DNA from: Tilletia caries
Taxonomy: Eukaryota > Basidiomycota > Exobasidiomycetes > Tilletiales > Tilletiaceae
Length of the DNA stretch: 64,000 nt
Reading direction: 5' to 3'
Assembly (NCBI GenBank): GCA_032718865.1
Contig: JALUTQ010000041.1
Span: forward strand, 1,116,001-1,180,000
Part shown: piece after piece, positions 42,478-52,640 of the stretch
Layout of the letters: the number at the start of each line of letters is the position of its first letter
Position numbering within the stretch: the first letter of the stretch is position 1
The notes under the pieces: generated by a model
What the model was told of the DNA's origin: nothing
The model's database searches: none
Seen by the model: the letters and a program-made list of their open reading frames with translations, nothing else
Made by a program: the position numbers and the translations under genes

Positions 42478-42851
42478 TCAGCATCGTGGCAGACAGTAAT
42501 CCCTGCTGTGACCTTTTTTGACGACGCAGTTGTTCACGCAACGCAGATCAGGTACCTGGATGCAGAACCGATCTCAGTGTCAGCGGAGTCAGCAATGTCA
42601 TTTGCTGTGAGCGGCTAAGCCTACGCGCGACTCACGTGCTTGTGCTTAGGGTTCACCTGCTTAGGCGGGAGGACTTGAGGGTCCACGTGCTTAGGCGGGG
42701 GGTGGAGCGTGGGCAGCCACGATTGCGGACCGCCCTCAGGGATATGAGGTTGAGGGTGAGTGTCCTCTTCGCCGGACGCCCCTACATTTTTCGCGACGGC
42801 GAAGGTGGCAAGGCCCAAGAAATAGAGTACGAGGCTGAAGGTGAGCTTCAT
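42478..42851 (-). CDS. secreted His/Pro-rich alpha-hairpinin-like peptide precursor (intact)
   Basis: Two exons, 42636-42851 and 42478-42555, join in phase to give 97 residues. The ATG at 42851 starts a clean signal peptide (MKLTFSLVLYFLGLATFAVA). A propeptide of about 52 residues follows, with a roughly repeated Pro/Lys/His unit (PPKHVDPQVL, PPKQVNPKHKH). Exon 2 encodes the C-terminal peptide: CVNNC, ten residues, then CLPRC and the stop, giving CX3C-X10-CX3C. In plants this spacing defines alpha-hairpinins (defence peptides, protease inhibitors), and scorpion kappa-type peptides share it. Homology to those is not implied. The intron is 80 nt with gtgagt/ccag borders. A TATA-like box sits at 43007-43014. 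It is the only uninterrupted member of the three tandem loci. It may act as an antimicrobial, effector or metal-binding peptide; none is shown. Confidence 0.65.
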
Positions 42852-43374
42852 GCTGGGTGAAATGCGTTTGGATGGGATGGAGTGTGTTGGAAAGCCTGAG
42901 GCTGGTGTGGACCGATATGTAATTGGGTGTGAGAAGGCGAAGAAGGGTGAGGAGAGGAGGAAGGAGAGGGGGGGAGAAAGGTGAGCGATGAGCGATTCGT
43001 GTCCTCCTTTATATGTGCATATATTAATTTGTTCCGGTGTCTGGTTGTGAAGCTTTCGTGGTACGATGAGATTGTCAGCGGAGGTTACGCGATTATGTTG
43101 AGGGTTTCTCGCGGGGACTGCCACCTTGCGACTTCTGCATCTCACTTCATCAACGCTGCTGTGTTCGCTTTGGTCGGCGGTCGCTGTGCTGGTCGTTGTG
43201 CTGGCGATGCTGGATGCTCGTGCGAGGGGAAAAGGGACTGCGATCGTACTTAGTGAATAAGATGGCGAAGTTGTAGACCAAGAATGGACGGACGGGGAAA
43301 TGGGAAATGAGGTGTAAACCCGCAGGAAGGAAAGGCTAAGGAATGCCCCATTCACTTTGGCTGGATCCCTACCA
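42852..43374. other. promoter region of peptide locus 3
   Basis: It holds the conserved minus-strand TATA box (43007-43014) and flanks homologous to those of loci 1 and 2 up to about 43,040. Beyond that is unrelated spacer and the 3' flank of the glycosidase gene. Confidence 0.45.
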
Positions 43375-45099
43375 TCACATATCAAGCCCCCCAATCGTCC
43401 GAACAAGCGCCGTCGTCTTCCCTCCGACCGCATTGGAATAGTCCCTCCTAGCCGCCTCCAACAGGATCCCAAAACTCAAAGACTCCACACTTGTATATCC
43501 CGGCGTGGAGAACGAGAGTGCATCGACGCACTGAAGCCCGTCGCCAAATTGGCCGAACGGGCTCAGGTGCGGGATGACGCGCTTGTAGACTGCCTCTGCG
43601 TTGGTGATGGCATATGCATCCACGAGGTTAGGCGCCAGGGCAGCGAGACGGTAGGTGGCGGCAGCGAGGGCGAGTGAGCCGCTGACGTCGTGGAAGGTCG
43701 AGTGATCGTCGACGTAATTGTGCCAGAGAGAGGCATCGCTGTCGAACGTGTCGTGCGCAGCCGTGAGCAGGTCCGAGGTCCACTGGAGCACGTCGGCGAT
43801 GTGCGTCTTCGTCGACTCCGACAGGTGGGTGGTGCTCGGGTTCCAGACCGATCCTGATGATGATTGGGCGAGGGCAGCGGCGACGCGGAGCATGCCTAGC
43901 GCACCCCATCCCTGACCCGTGACCCACACGGCCGGGTCGGCCCACGATCCGTCTTCGTTCCGGATATGGCCCAGAAGACCGGTCTTGGACCCACTGCCCT
44001 TCGGGTACAGTAGTTTGTCCCGATAGAGCTTGACCTGGTTGTACGCCTCTAGCTGGGCGTCCGAGTTGCGTGTATAGAGGCCAAAGGCCGCGAGCGCCGG
44101 TGGACCCATGTAGAACGTATCCGCCCAGTACTGCAGTCTGTCCATCCGCTGCGAGATGATCCGTCCGACACCCCGCGGCACCTTGTTTGCAATAAAGTTG
44201 TACTGCAGCTTGGCTGCTTTACTGAAGACGCCATTCGAGTCGAGGGTGTTCCAGGGACCATGAATCTGACCTGAAGCGTATGCAGCGAGGAGGACGCTCT
44301 CCAGGCTACTCGCGGAGTCGAGCGAACTTCCCGCCTTGGCATCTTCGTCACCCGTCACTTTGGCGCCCAAGCGGCCATTCGAGTCCTGCGCAACGACGGA
44401 GCGCATGGCTTGTAGGACGATCTCTTTCGGGTAATCCGATCGTTCGTGCCGGTTCACATTCGCAGCGCCGCCGTGGAAGAGGCCGGAATGGAAGCTGGAC
44501 GGTCCCGGGGCTTCATACGTCGTCCAGTTCGGGTACTTCCACTCGAGCAGGGCTTGAACGGTGACACCCTGTTCCCATGAGGCGCGCTGGGAGGCCTGGA
44601 TGGACTCGATGGCCAGATCGATGAAAGTCTGATTGTTAGTCAGCTTTTGAGCGGGTAGAGGGGACGGAGCGGGGGTAGTGCCGCTGATTGAGGAAGTACC
44701 ATTTGTTGAGGCAGTGCCGTTCGTCGAAGGAGCGCCATCTGCCAAGGCGGTGCCGTTCGTTGAAGCAGTGCCATCATTCGAAGCAGCACCATCTGGCAAA
44801 GCAGTGCCGTTCGTCAAGGCAGTGCCACCGGTCGAAGAAGCACCGTCTTCCAGGGGCGCGCCATTCGTCGAGACAGTAGCATTCTCGTTGGAGTCCGTCT
44901 GAGCAAGACTGATCGGGCCGTCCAGAACGAAGGAGGGTGTGAGCCCTCCAACAGAGACGGGGAGAGCCAGCATTTCTGCGTCGTTCTTCTCGGCGCCGTC
45001 GCCGGTGAGCGGCACAGCATACGAGCTGGAGGCGAGGAGGAGGCAGGTTATGCCCAGGGCGGTCGTGGTGACGATGCGTTTTGTCGTGTGACGTACCAT
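43375..45099 (-). CDS. secreted six-hairpin glycosidase (GH88/GH105-like)
   Basis: A single-exon frame of 574 residues from the ATG at 45099. It has a signal peptide (MVRTTK-type basic start, then TALGITCLLLASSSYA). Residues about 75-150 form a low-complexity stalk of repeated Thr/Asn/Gly/Ala units with several NGT sequons. The catalytic part runs from about 155 to the end. RMDRLQYWADTFYMGPPALA, VWVTGQGWGALGMLRV, SLWHNYVDDHSTFHDVSGSL and YTSVESLSFGILLEA follow the pattern of unsaturated glucuronyl/rhamnogalacturonyl hydrolases, with their (alpha/alpha)6 fold. Such enzymes work outside the cell on pectin-derived or other uronate oligosaccharides. The substrate is not predictable from sequence alone. 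It is the last gene before the peptide cluster, on the same strand. Confidence 0.72.
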   Translation of the reverse strand: MVRHTTKRIVTTTALGITCLLLASSSYAVPLTGDGAEKNDAEMLALPVSVGGLTPSFVLDGPISLAQTDSNENATVSTNGAPLEDGASSTGGTALTNGTALPDGAASNDGTASTNGTALADGAPSTNGTASTNGTSSISGTTPAPSPLPAQKLTNNQTFIDLAIESIQASQRASWEQGVTVQALLEWKYPNWTTYEAPGPSSFHSGLFHGGAANVNRHERSDYPKEIVLQAMRSVVAQDSNGRLGAKVTGDEDAKAGSSLDSASSLESVLLAAYASGQIHGPWNTLDSNGVFSKAAKLQYNFIANKVPRGVGRIISQRMDRLQYWADTFYMGPPALAAFGLYTRNSDAQLEAYNQVKLYRDKLLYPKGSGSKTGLLGHIRNEDGSWADPAVWVTGQGWGALGMLRVAAALAQSSSGSVWNPSTTHLSESTKTHIADVLQWTSDLLTAAHDTFDSDASLWHNYVDDHSTFHDVSGSLALAAATYRLAALAPNLVDAYAITNAEAVYKRVIPHLSPFGQFGDGLQCVDALSFSTPGYTSVESLSFGILLEAARRDYSNAVGGKTTALVRTIGGLDM

Positions 45100-46324
45100 G
45101 GCGGGGCTGAAAATCGTCAGGCGAGCTTGAGTTTTGGGTTAAGAGTATGTATAATTTTTTCCGAAATGTTTAGGTTGCTCCTGAAGCGAGTGCGGTATGG
45201 GCCGGCTGAACAGCAACCCGGGATAGGGGAGAGGAGCTCAAGGTATGTTCGTTGGGCAAATCTAGCAAGGGGGGAAGTTTTCGACGTCAGTTACTCACTA
45301 GAATCAGAAGCATAGCGATGTCCTAGTATTTGACTTACGAGTGGGAATCCCGAGGGGGAGAGAGGGGAGGGGGTAAGGAGGGATGAGCGGTTTCCGTTCG
45401 TGAATATGTAAGGGAGAGGATATCGGTCCTATGGTATAATGGACAAGGACGTCAGAATCCAGTCCGGGATCGTAACGCTGGCTGTGGGAAGAAGTGAAGA
45501 GAGAAGGGAAACAGGACGTGGGTGAGGAAAGGAGAACCTGAAGGGGGAAAACGACGGGCGTGGTCAAGATGTACTATCCACCCTAATCGACCCCACATCA
45601 GTATATGAAGAGGCAGCAACGAGGCCATGGCGGAACTGAGGCCCCTCTGCATCTCGAAAAAATTGGATGGGAGCGAAGGGAGGATCGAGCGCTGAAGCCC
45701 GAAGCAAGTCTTGACGCTTCACGAAGGAAAGACATCGAAGTCCCGTCGGCATCGCAACGCTAAGCTGTGAGAGGAGAACGGAGAAAGAGGGACGTGGGTT
45801 AGAGAACATGTCGGAAAAAGTTATGGGCGCATGCTATGGGCGGTGAGGCTGTGACTCTGCATATATTAAGAGTCAGTGAGGCAGCGCTGAGGTCAGTGCG
45901 ATTCGAGATTCGAGGCCCAAGGGGACCCTACGCTCGGCAACGCATAGGAAACCTGATGAGGAAAGCAGGATGTGAGCCGCTAAGACGTTAGCGATGAGGA
46001 TGTGCTGAGAGACGATGAGGCGAAGAGATGCCTTCGAAATGCAAGTCCTTACCGACGCGAACCGTGCAGGCCGTGCTCTGCGAACGTCGCTGCCGAAGGA
46101 CAAACCTCAAACGAATTCACATGGAAGGGAAGAGCTTACAAATATGTGAGTCCAAACGAACCAACAGGCTTAGACCGTATGCGCGAATCACCGAGCGAAG
46201 AACCGACTCCGCTGGGCTCCATCGCTCCATCACCCGAACGAACCCCCCGTAAGAGAAACAGTCGTGAAGTCCCACCTGGACGAAAACCCCTCACCAAGCC
46301 CGCCGTGCCCGCTCCCCCAAAGGC
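45100..46324. other. intergenic, 1.2 kb, no gene supported
   Basis: Short ATG-led frames (for example minus 45564-45809) have no motif. Two segments, about 45,467-45,537 and 45,751-45,808, are imperfect direct repeats containing AACGCT and GGGACGTGGGT-like words. The stretch at 45,427-45,480 resembles a tRNA A box but does not fold into a tRNA. Confidence 0.35.
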
Positions 46325-48446
46325 TCAAGCAGGAGGCTGCCCAGAAGCAGCCGTGTCCTCAGGCGTATACGCCGGCAAGTCCTCATTCTCCGCCTTCGCC
46401 CAATCCGCCTCTCCCCTCCTGACAATCGTGCCATCCCTCCTAAGCCGCGCATGGACGGGGCCCGCACCACCACCAGCTGCTGCCTCACCGCCGTCGCCGG
46501 CCAGAGGAGCAGCAGCAGCAGCAGAGGAAGAAACACGCCGCGCAGCCCGTTCGCGTTCCGCACGCGCTTCCACGTCCGCCTGTTCCGCCGCCAACCGTTC
46601 CGCCGCCGCCTCAGCCGACTTAGCCTGAGCCGCCGCAGACGGCGATCCATACGGCGCGGGCGTCTGCGCACCAACACCTGCACCTGCACCTGAGCCAGAG
46701 CCGGAAGAAAGGGGCAACGAGGGAGAACCGGGCACAGCACTCTTCCGCCTCGGCACACCCAGCACACCTGTCTTCGGCCCGCCCGTGCCAAAGATCGCCG
46801 CACCCGTCTCGGCAACGGTGACGTCCTCCGGCGGCGCGTGCGGGGAGGTCGGGTCCGGTGCGTCCGGGTTCACAGCTGGCGGGTTCGTCGTTGTTGCCGT
46901 CGCGTCGGAACCGGTGGCGGACGTGTCAGCGGCGGTAGTCAGGGGGCTCGGGGGCAGGTGTGGGGTAGGGCCCATGTTGAGTCGGGACGTCATGGATGTC
47001 GTCCCCGTCCCCGTGCCAGGACCAGCAGCGGGGTGAAGGGGCGGCGAGCTCGGGGGGCCGTAGCTTGAGCCCGAGTCGAAGCGGTTCAAAGGCGGCGGCG
47101 CGGTCAGGTGATCTTTGACTGGTTCCGTATCTGTACTTGAATGCGCTGTTCCCGTTCCCGCTGCCGGTGCATTGGCGAGCTCATGTACCGCAGCCTGCTG
47201 CGCTTGTTCCAACTCGGCAATATCGGCGGCGTGCGTGTCAGCATAGCTGCCGACGGGTTTGGTAGCAGCAGCAGTAGGATCCGCCGGCGCTGTCGCTGAT
47301 GCCAATGGAGCGGTGATGGTGTTCGAGGTTGAATCGAGAGTGGGCGGTGCGTAGTCGATTTGCAGGCTGCGGAGGGCAGGGTCGATGGAGGCGCGTACTT
47401 GTGCAGTGCGTTGGGCGCCATCCCAACCTTTGACTCCGGCGAGGGCGGCCGCTGGGAAGATGGGTGCCTCGTCTGCAGGGACGAGAGAGGTGAGGAGCTT
47501 GCCGTAGCGCGCTGCACAAGCCATCTTCTCCCCGAGCTGGTGTTTGAAGAACATAAAGAAGAACGAGATGAGCTCTGAATCAGATACAGAATAAAGGGAG
47601 AGGGACGAGACTCACCTGAACAAAGCTGTCCATATAGTTGGCGTAGCTGGACTGGAACTTCTGCCGCCGCAGTTTGCCAAAAGCCTCTTCAGCGGCCTTA
47701 TCTTCGGACTCGAGACTCTTGAGTTGAACCTCGAGATCGCCAATGCGCTTGGCCGACGAAGGCTTGGCGCGTTCGGGGACGAGTGCGATTAATTCCTTGT
47801 GCAACTTGACGCGCTTCTCGCGGCGACTGGAGAGCTCTGCCTCGGCGCGTGCGATGTCCTTGAATTCCTTGCGGGCTGATTCTGCGCGTTTGACATGCTG
47901 AGCTTCAAGGTCTCCGATGGTGGAGAGGATGTAGGCCATGCGATCTGCAATGTCGACGAGTGCCGGGTCGCACGATCCGTCGAGGCGAGGGGGCGCAGTG
48001 GTTCCTGCTGAGGAGAAGGAGGAGGAGTTGGATGCATTGGGGGAGAGGTCGGCGCCCCACTTGAAGGTGGCAGTAGCGACTGCTTTGGTCTCGCGCGCGG
48101 TCGCTTCGTGGTCGATGCTGAGAGCCTTGAGAGCGTTGCTGAGGATGTGAGTCTGACGAGCGGATTCGAAGCGAGGGTCGAAGGAGGCGAAGCCGCTTCT
48201 GATCAAGGGCGGAAGTGAGCCGGTGTAGAGGGCGGAGAGGCCGGGAAGGCCTGAAGTCGTGCTTGATGCAGGACGGGTGTTCTGGGTGTTGCTGCTGATG
48301 AGCTGTTGGGAGGATGAGGCCGATGCTGGGGGTGAGGATTGGGATGATGATGCCGTTCCATGTTTCTGTTGTTGTTGCTGAAGCTGCTGCTGGGCCTGTG
48401 CGACGACGTCCTGAGCGCGGTCACGAGCCTGTCGAAGGAAGTCCAT
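46325..48446 (-). CDS. eisosome core protein, Pil1/LSP1 family (BAR domain)
   Basis: Two exons, 47616-48446 and 46325-47572, join in phase to give 692 residues. The ATG at 48446 is followed by a Gln-rich helix. From about residue 75 the Pil1 domain can be followed: FASFDPRFESARQTHILSNA, FKWGADLS, ALVDIADRMAYILSTIGDLE, KEFKDIARAEAELSSRREKR, a coiled-coil stretch, then LISFFFMFFKHQLGEKMACA and ARYGKLLTSLV. Pil1 and Lsp1 polymerise under the plasma membrane to form eisosome furrows. Usual members have about 340 residues. Here a further 370 residues of Ala/Pro/Ser/Thr/Gly-rich, probably disordered tail follow (SGSGSGAGAGVG, VHARLRRDGTIVRRGEADW near the end). The intron lies in the BAR domain. The acceptor that keeps the frame is 2 nt beyond the first candidate AG. 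Confidence 0.8.
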
Positions 48447-48695
48447 GCTGAGTAGTGGCTAGTGGCTAGTGGCTAGTGAGAAGCTAGTGTGCAGTCAGAG
48501 GCGAAGATCGTGGACGGGTCCCAGGAAGCACGCCGGTTGGCATTCGTCCTTATATACTGAGCGAGTGCACCGCCACGCCCACTGAATTCGTTGCGCAACG
48601 AATCGCACTCCCTCTTCACTCGCACGGACATCCAGCATCGCCAGCACAACAACCAGCAAAGCAGCATACAGTATGTACAGTGACTCGTGACGGAG

Positions 48696-51283
48696 TGCCG
48701 CAAAGCGCAAAGGCAACCCTCGAATCATCGTCAAGCGCGCTCGCTTCAGTGCGATCATTGCCAAGTGAGTGTCTGGCTTGATGTGTTCAAATTGCAGGCG
48801 CAGAAGCTACTGTAAGGCATACACTTGGGCCCTACAGTCAGATCCACGCCGCCTTCAACAATGCCGGCGAACTCGACCTGCATCAAGTCTCTGCAATGGA
48901 AGTGCGTATCGAGCTTGAACTTCGTCTGGGAGCAGCATTCACCCGCCTCCAAACTCTCATCCTACGACAGATCGATGAGCTCAAGGAAAACTTGATCAGC
49001 TACGGTATATGTCCAAACCGTCGTTTCTGTGCACTGATCTTCTTCAAATATGCTCACTATTGCGCATCACCAGGCCCTTGCCAATTCCCAACACTCGGTT
49101 TCGTCACTGACCAGTACGAAAGCGCCCCCAACTTCACTTCCGAACCCTTCTGGTCAATCATCGTCTCTGTCGAACGTGAGGCTGGAAATGGGGACAACAT
49201 CAAGGTCGATTTCCGGTGGAAAAGAAAGCATCTGTTCGATCATGCGACTGCGGTGGTCCTCTTCGAAAAGTGCATCGATGATCCTGAGGCAAAGGTGATC
49301 ACTGTCGAGAGCAAGAGTACGAGAAAATTGTACGTGAGACACGATACCTTCGATGCCTTCGTCTTTTTACCAATTCCTTCTCTTCGCCCCTTCAGCAAGC
49401 CATACCCACTCACCACAGTCGAGTTGCAAAAGTCGGGCTCCAGGCTGTTGAGACTATCTCCAAAGCGGGTGCTGGATGTGAGTCCCGCTTGAAGAGTCCA
49501 AGCTGGCAAACGTGCATCTCACGTATTCTGTCGATCAGGTTGCCGAACGCTTGTACCAGAGGGGATTTTTGTCGTACCCACGCACAGAAACGGATCAATT
49601 CGACCGAGCCTTCGACTTTCGCACCCTTATCCAGAAACAAGCTTCAGATCCCGCCTGGGGACAATATGCTCAGGGATTGGTGGAATCGTACGACGGAGGC
49701 GCCATGTACGACCGTCCACGCAATGGTCGCAAGAACGACAAGGCCCATCCTCCGATCCATCCCACTGCCCACGCAAATGACCTTTCTGGGGACGAGAAAC
49801 GCGTGTACGAATACGTGACGCGTAGATTTCTTGGGTCTTGCAGCAAGGATGCCCTCGGGTTTACAACGACTGTAGAGATGGAGGTTGCGGAGGAGCGATT
49901 CGCTGCTTCGGGTACGTGATTTAATTGGCTTGCGAAACTCATCGTAAGTACCTGACGCTTTGCTTTCCTCAGGACTGATCATTCAGGAGCGGAACTATCT
50001 CGATGTCTCTTCGTCTATGAGACAAATGGAAGGGTACTATTCTTCCTCACTTTACAGCGAACGAGGTGATCATGCCTACTGCGTGCAACTTGCATGAGGG
50101 TCGAACGGCACGGCCAAAGATGCTCAACGAGGCCGACTTGGTTAATCTGATGGACAAGAACGGGATTGGTGAGATGCATCACACTACTGTTCCTGAGCGT
50201 GAAGCGTGGGCTGACTTTTGCTCGACTGTCCAGGCACTGACGCAACTATCGCCGAGCACATCGCCAAGGTTATTGACAGAGAGTACGTGTTCAAGTTGAA
50301 GCAAGGCTCGGCGGAGTATCTTTATCCATCAACGCTTGGGATGGGTCTTGTGCACGGCTACAACCGCATTGGGCACGACAAGAGCCTGAGCAAGCCCTTG
50401 CTCCGCAGAGAGGTGAGCTTGCACAACGTTCTGCTTCGAATAGCTCGCTACTGATGCCCTGTCTGCACTTTACTTCCAGACGGAATATCGAATGTCGCTG
50501 ATCTGCTCCGGGCAACGTACGCGCCGGCAGACGGTGGAGGAAAGCTTGGAAGAGTACAGAGAGATGTTTGGGAGGACCAAGCAGGAATTTGCAACGCTTG
50601 CAGGAGTGAGTCGACTGGTTCTCTTCTCTAGTTTGCGAGCGTCAATCTGAAATACTCTGGCTTCCGTGCGCAGAGCGTGGAACAGTTCTTGCGGAACCCC
50701 CCGGACATGAATCTGGACGATGATGACGATGTTAATGACGGGGGAGGAGGGGGAGGCGGGGGAGGAGGAGGCGGCGGCGGCGGCGGAGGAGGCGGCGGAG
50801 GTGGAGGAGGCGGAGGATGTAGCGACTCGGATGAGTGGTGGGATGGCGGAGGAGGAGAAGGAGACCCACCGTCTCGAGGACGTGGATCAGCAAGAGCGTG
50901 CGGCCGAGGACGTGGACGAGCCCGAGGCAGAGCCAGGGGCCGGGGGCGAGGAGGAGGTAGCACTTCGACTCGACAAAGATCCTCTGCCTCAGACTCGACG
51001 AGGGCCTCATCTGCGGTGCGTTCAGGAGGCACAGGAACTAGAACGTCGACACGAGGCAGCAGTGCCGGTACGGCATCCGGCGCGAGGACGACGGGGCAGG
51101 CCAGCAGCAGCAGCCGTAGTACGACGCGTGGCCAAGATGAGTGCTATCACTGCGGAAACTCTGGGCACTGGGCATCGGAATGGTGAGTTCGCGCTGAAGC
51201 TGTTGTCCTCCTTGCGATTCCATAGCTGATCCTGACGCCTAACTTTATTCGACACTGCCTCGTGTCCCAGCCCGAATCGCTGA
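48696..51283 (+). pseudogene. TOP3: DNA topoisomerase III, 5'-truncated and disrupted
   Basis: Exon-like segments with proper borders: about 48696-48764, 48838-49004, 49074-49329, 49396-49477, 49539-49911, 49973-50168, 50234-50412, 50480-50605, 50674-51182, 51271-51283. They encode type IA topoisomerase III: KRARFSAIIA, LRLGAAFTRLQTL, YGPCQFPTLGFV, the active-site tyrosine block FLSYPRTET, KAHPPIHPTAH, DKNGIGTDATIAEHI, an RG-rich C-terminus and a final CCHC knuckle (CYHCGNSGHWASEC). Two lesions are visible. The N-terminal TOPRIM part (about 170 residues with the DxDxE acidic residues) is absent; the Pil1-like gene starts divergently just 250 bp upstream. Also, at about 50,000-50,045 the conserved segment after RNYLDV is spread over different frames. 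TOP3 decatenates DNA with RecQ helicases, so a functional copy should exist elsewhere. A poly-Gly run (50,740-50,817) is in frame. Confidence 0.72.
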
Positions 51284-52640
51284 TGGGCAGGACTGCGCTG
51301 ACCAGGCCGTTGATAGCTCTTCAGCGTTCTCCATCCGTACGTACACGCACACCTTGCATTTTGGCACTCAGAACCACAAAGGAATCGATATCAGATGGCC
51401 TGCGGGCCGCTGAGCACATCGCTTTTGTCGGACCCGTCGGCCCGGTCGCCTACTTAAGACCTCGAATTGTTTGTCGAGACTACTACATTCCGCAGCACCT
51501 GCGCGGCTGCGCGCGGATCCTGCTCAACCATCGCGGATCCTCCGTCCATTCCACCTGCATTCGGCCTTCCCCCCTTCGTTGTTGTCCATCACCAGAGACG
51601 GTGAGCGAGCCGTCAGCACGTAACCACGCCTTGCATTATTATACTGTATCTCACACAGTCACAAATGTACTTACGCTCCCAGCTCCTCGTCGATGCATGG
51701 ATCCCGCTGGACCATGGATACATGGATGGCGATTGGCGACACGATTGGACGCAGAGCGAGGAGGAGAGGGCCGTCTAAATGTCTCTGCATGCGCTTGCGA
51801 TTGCTCTGAGCTGGTTGCGGTCGCGCGGATTACGGATATGCTTGAGGCTTGAAGCTATGAGACATGAGTCGAGGCAGATGAGAGACCTGTCGAGTTGTGG
51901 GATGGCTGCTGTGGGGTGCGTGACTGTTGCTGATGCGGACGGTGTTCGATCTTTGGTGTCTGCTGTTATTGCTGTAGAATGTAGTCCCCGGGCGACCGGG
52001 AGGCCTCGACTGCGGACGATGGAATGCAGGATGCTCTGAGCGATGTGCGGTGCTGACCGAGGGGAAGCGAAGCACCAAGGATATGATGGAGGGGCGGGAC
52101 TCGGGAAAGCCCGCCGCCTAATGATGCAAAGAGCGATGCCTTGTGCTTGAATCTTGAGCCCGCGCCCAGCCGGGTCGTTGGACGTTGGCGATGTGTGGCA
52201 GGCCGAGGATTGTCTGGCCGTCGTGCGAGCCGCGAGGGAGGAAAACCGCGGTCAGTTAAGTTGGAAACCTGGAATCTCTCTCGAATTCCCGCCCGGTCGA
52301 TCTACGGAATGCGCACCTTCTCCGTCTGAATGAGCTGGTCAGACTTCAGAGCAGTCGGCAAACTTGCAGTCGAGCTCCGAGCACCGATCCGTCGTCACGC
52401 TCATCATTTCGATTCTGGCTTCTGGCAGGGATAATAGATGAGAGAACAGAGAATGGGGGAGTGATGATTGCAAAGGGGAGTCCAAGGCGGGTCAGGTATC
52501 CGTTTCAGACGTCTGTTCGGAAGGAGGAGAAGGTGAGCTTCATCCAAGGTGTGCTATCGAGTGTTTTGCAGATATGAAAAGCCAGTGAATAAGGGCAAAG
52601 TGGCGCTAGTAGCTCAAGCCCCAATAGGGGTATCCCTCAC
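51284..52640. other. intergenic, 1.4 kb, no gene supported
   Basis: An ATG-led plus-strand frame at 51262-51852 overlaps the TOP3 end and has no motif. The sequence at 52.1-52.6 kb is the downstream flank of the decayed minus-strand gene. It may hold that gene's missing 3' exon, which I could not define. Confidence 0.3.

Noticed and set aside
45427..45480. tRNA-like sequence (GGTCCTATGGTATAATGG start)
   Set aside because: It matches a tRNA A box, but there is no proper B box, no anticodon arm and no complementary 3' acceptor strand.
46002..46628. 208-codon plus-strand open frame
   Set aside because: It is mostly antisense to the Ala/Pro-rich tail of the Pil1-like gene, where skewed codons open all frames.
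50720..51229. second plus-strand frame with an acidic Glu/Ala-rich translation
   Set aside because: It is an out-of-frame reading of the topoisomerase Gly/Arg-rich tail. The other frame joins correctly to the terminal zinc knuckle.
51262..51852. 196-codon plus-strand frame
   Set aside because: It overlaps the TOP3 last exon in another frame and shows no motif or coding-like composition.
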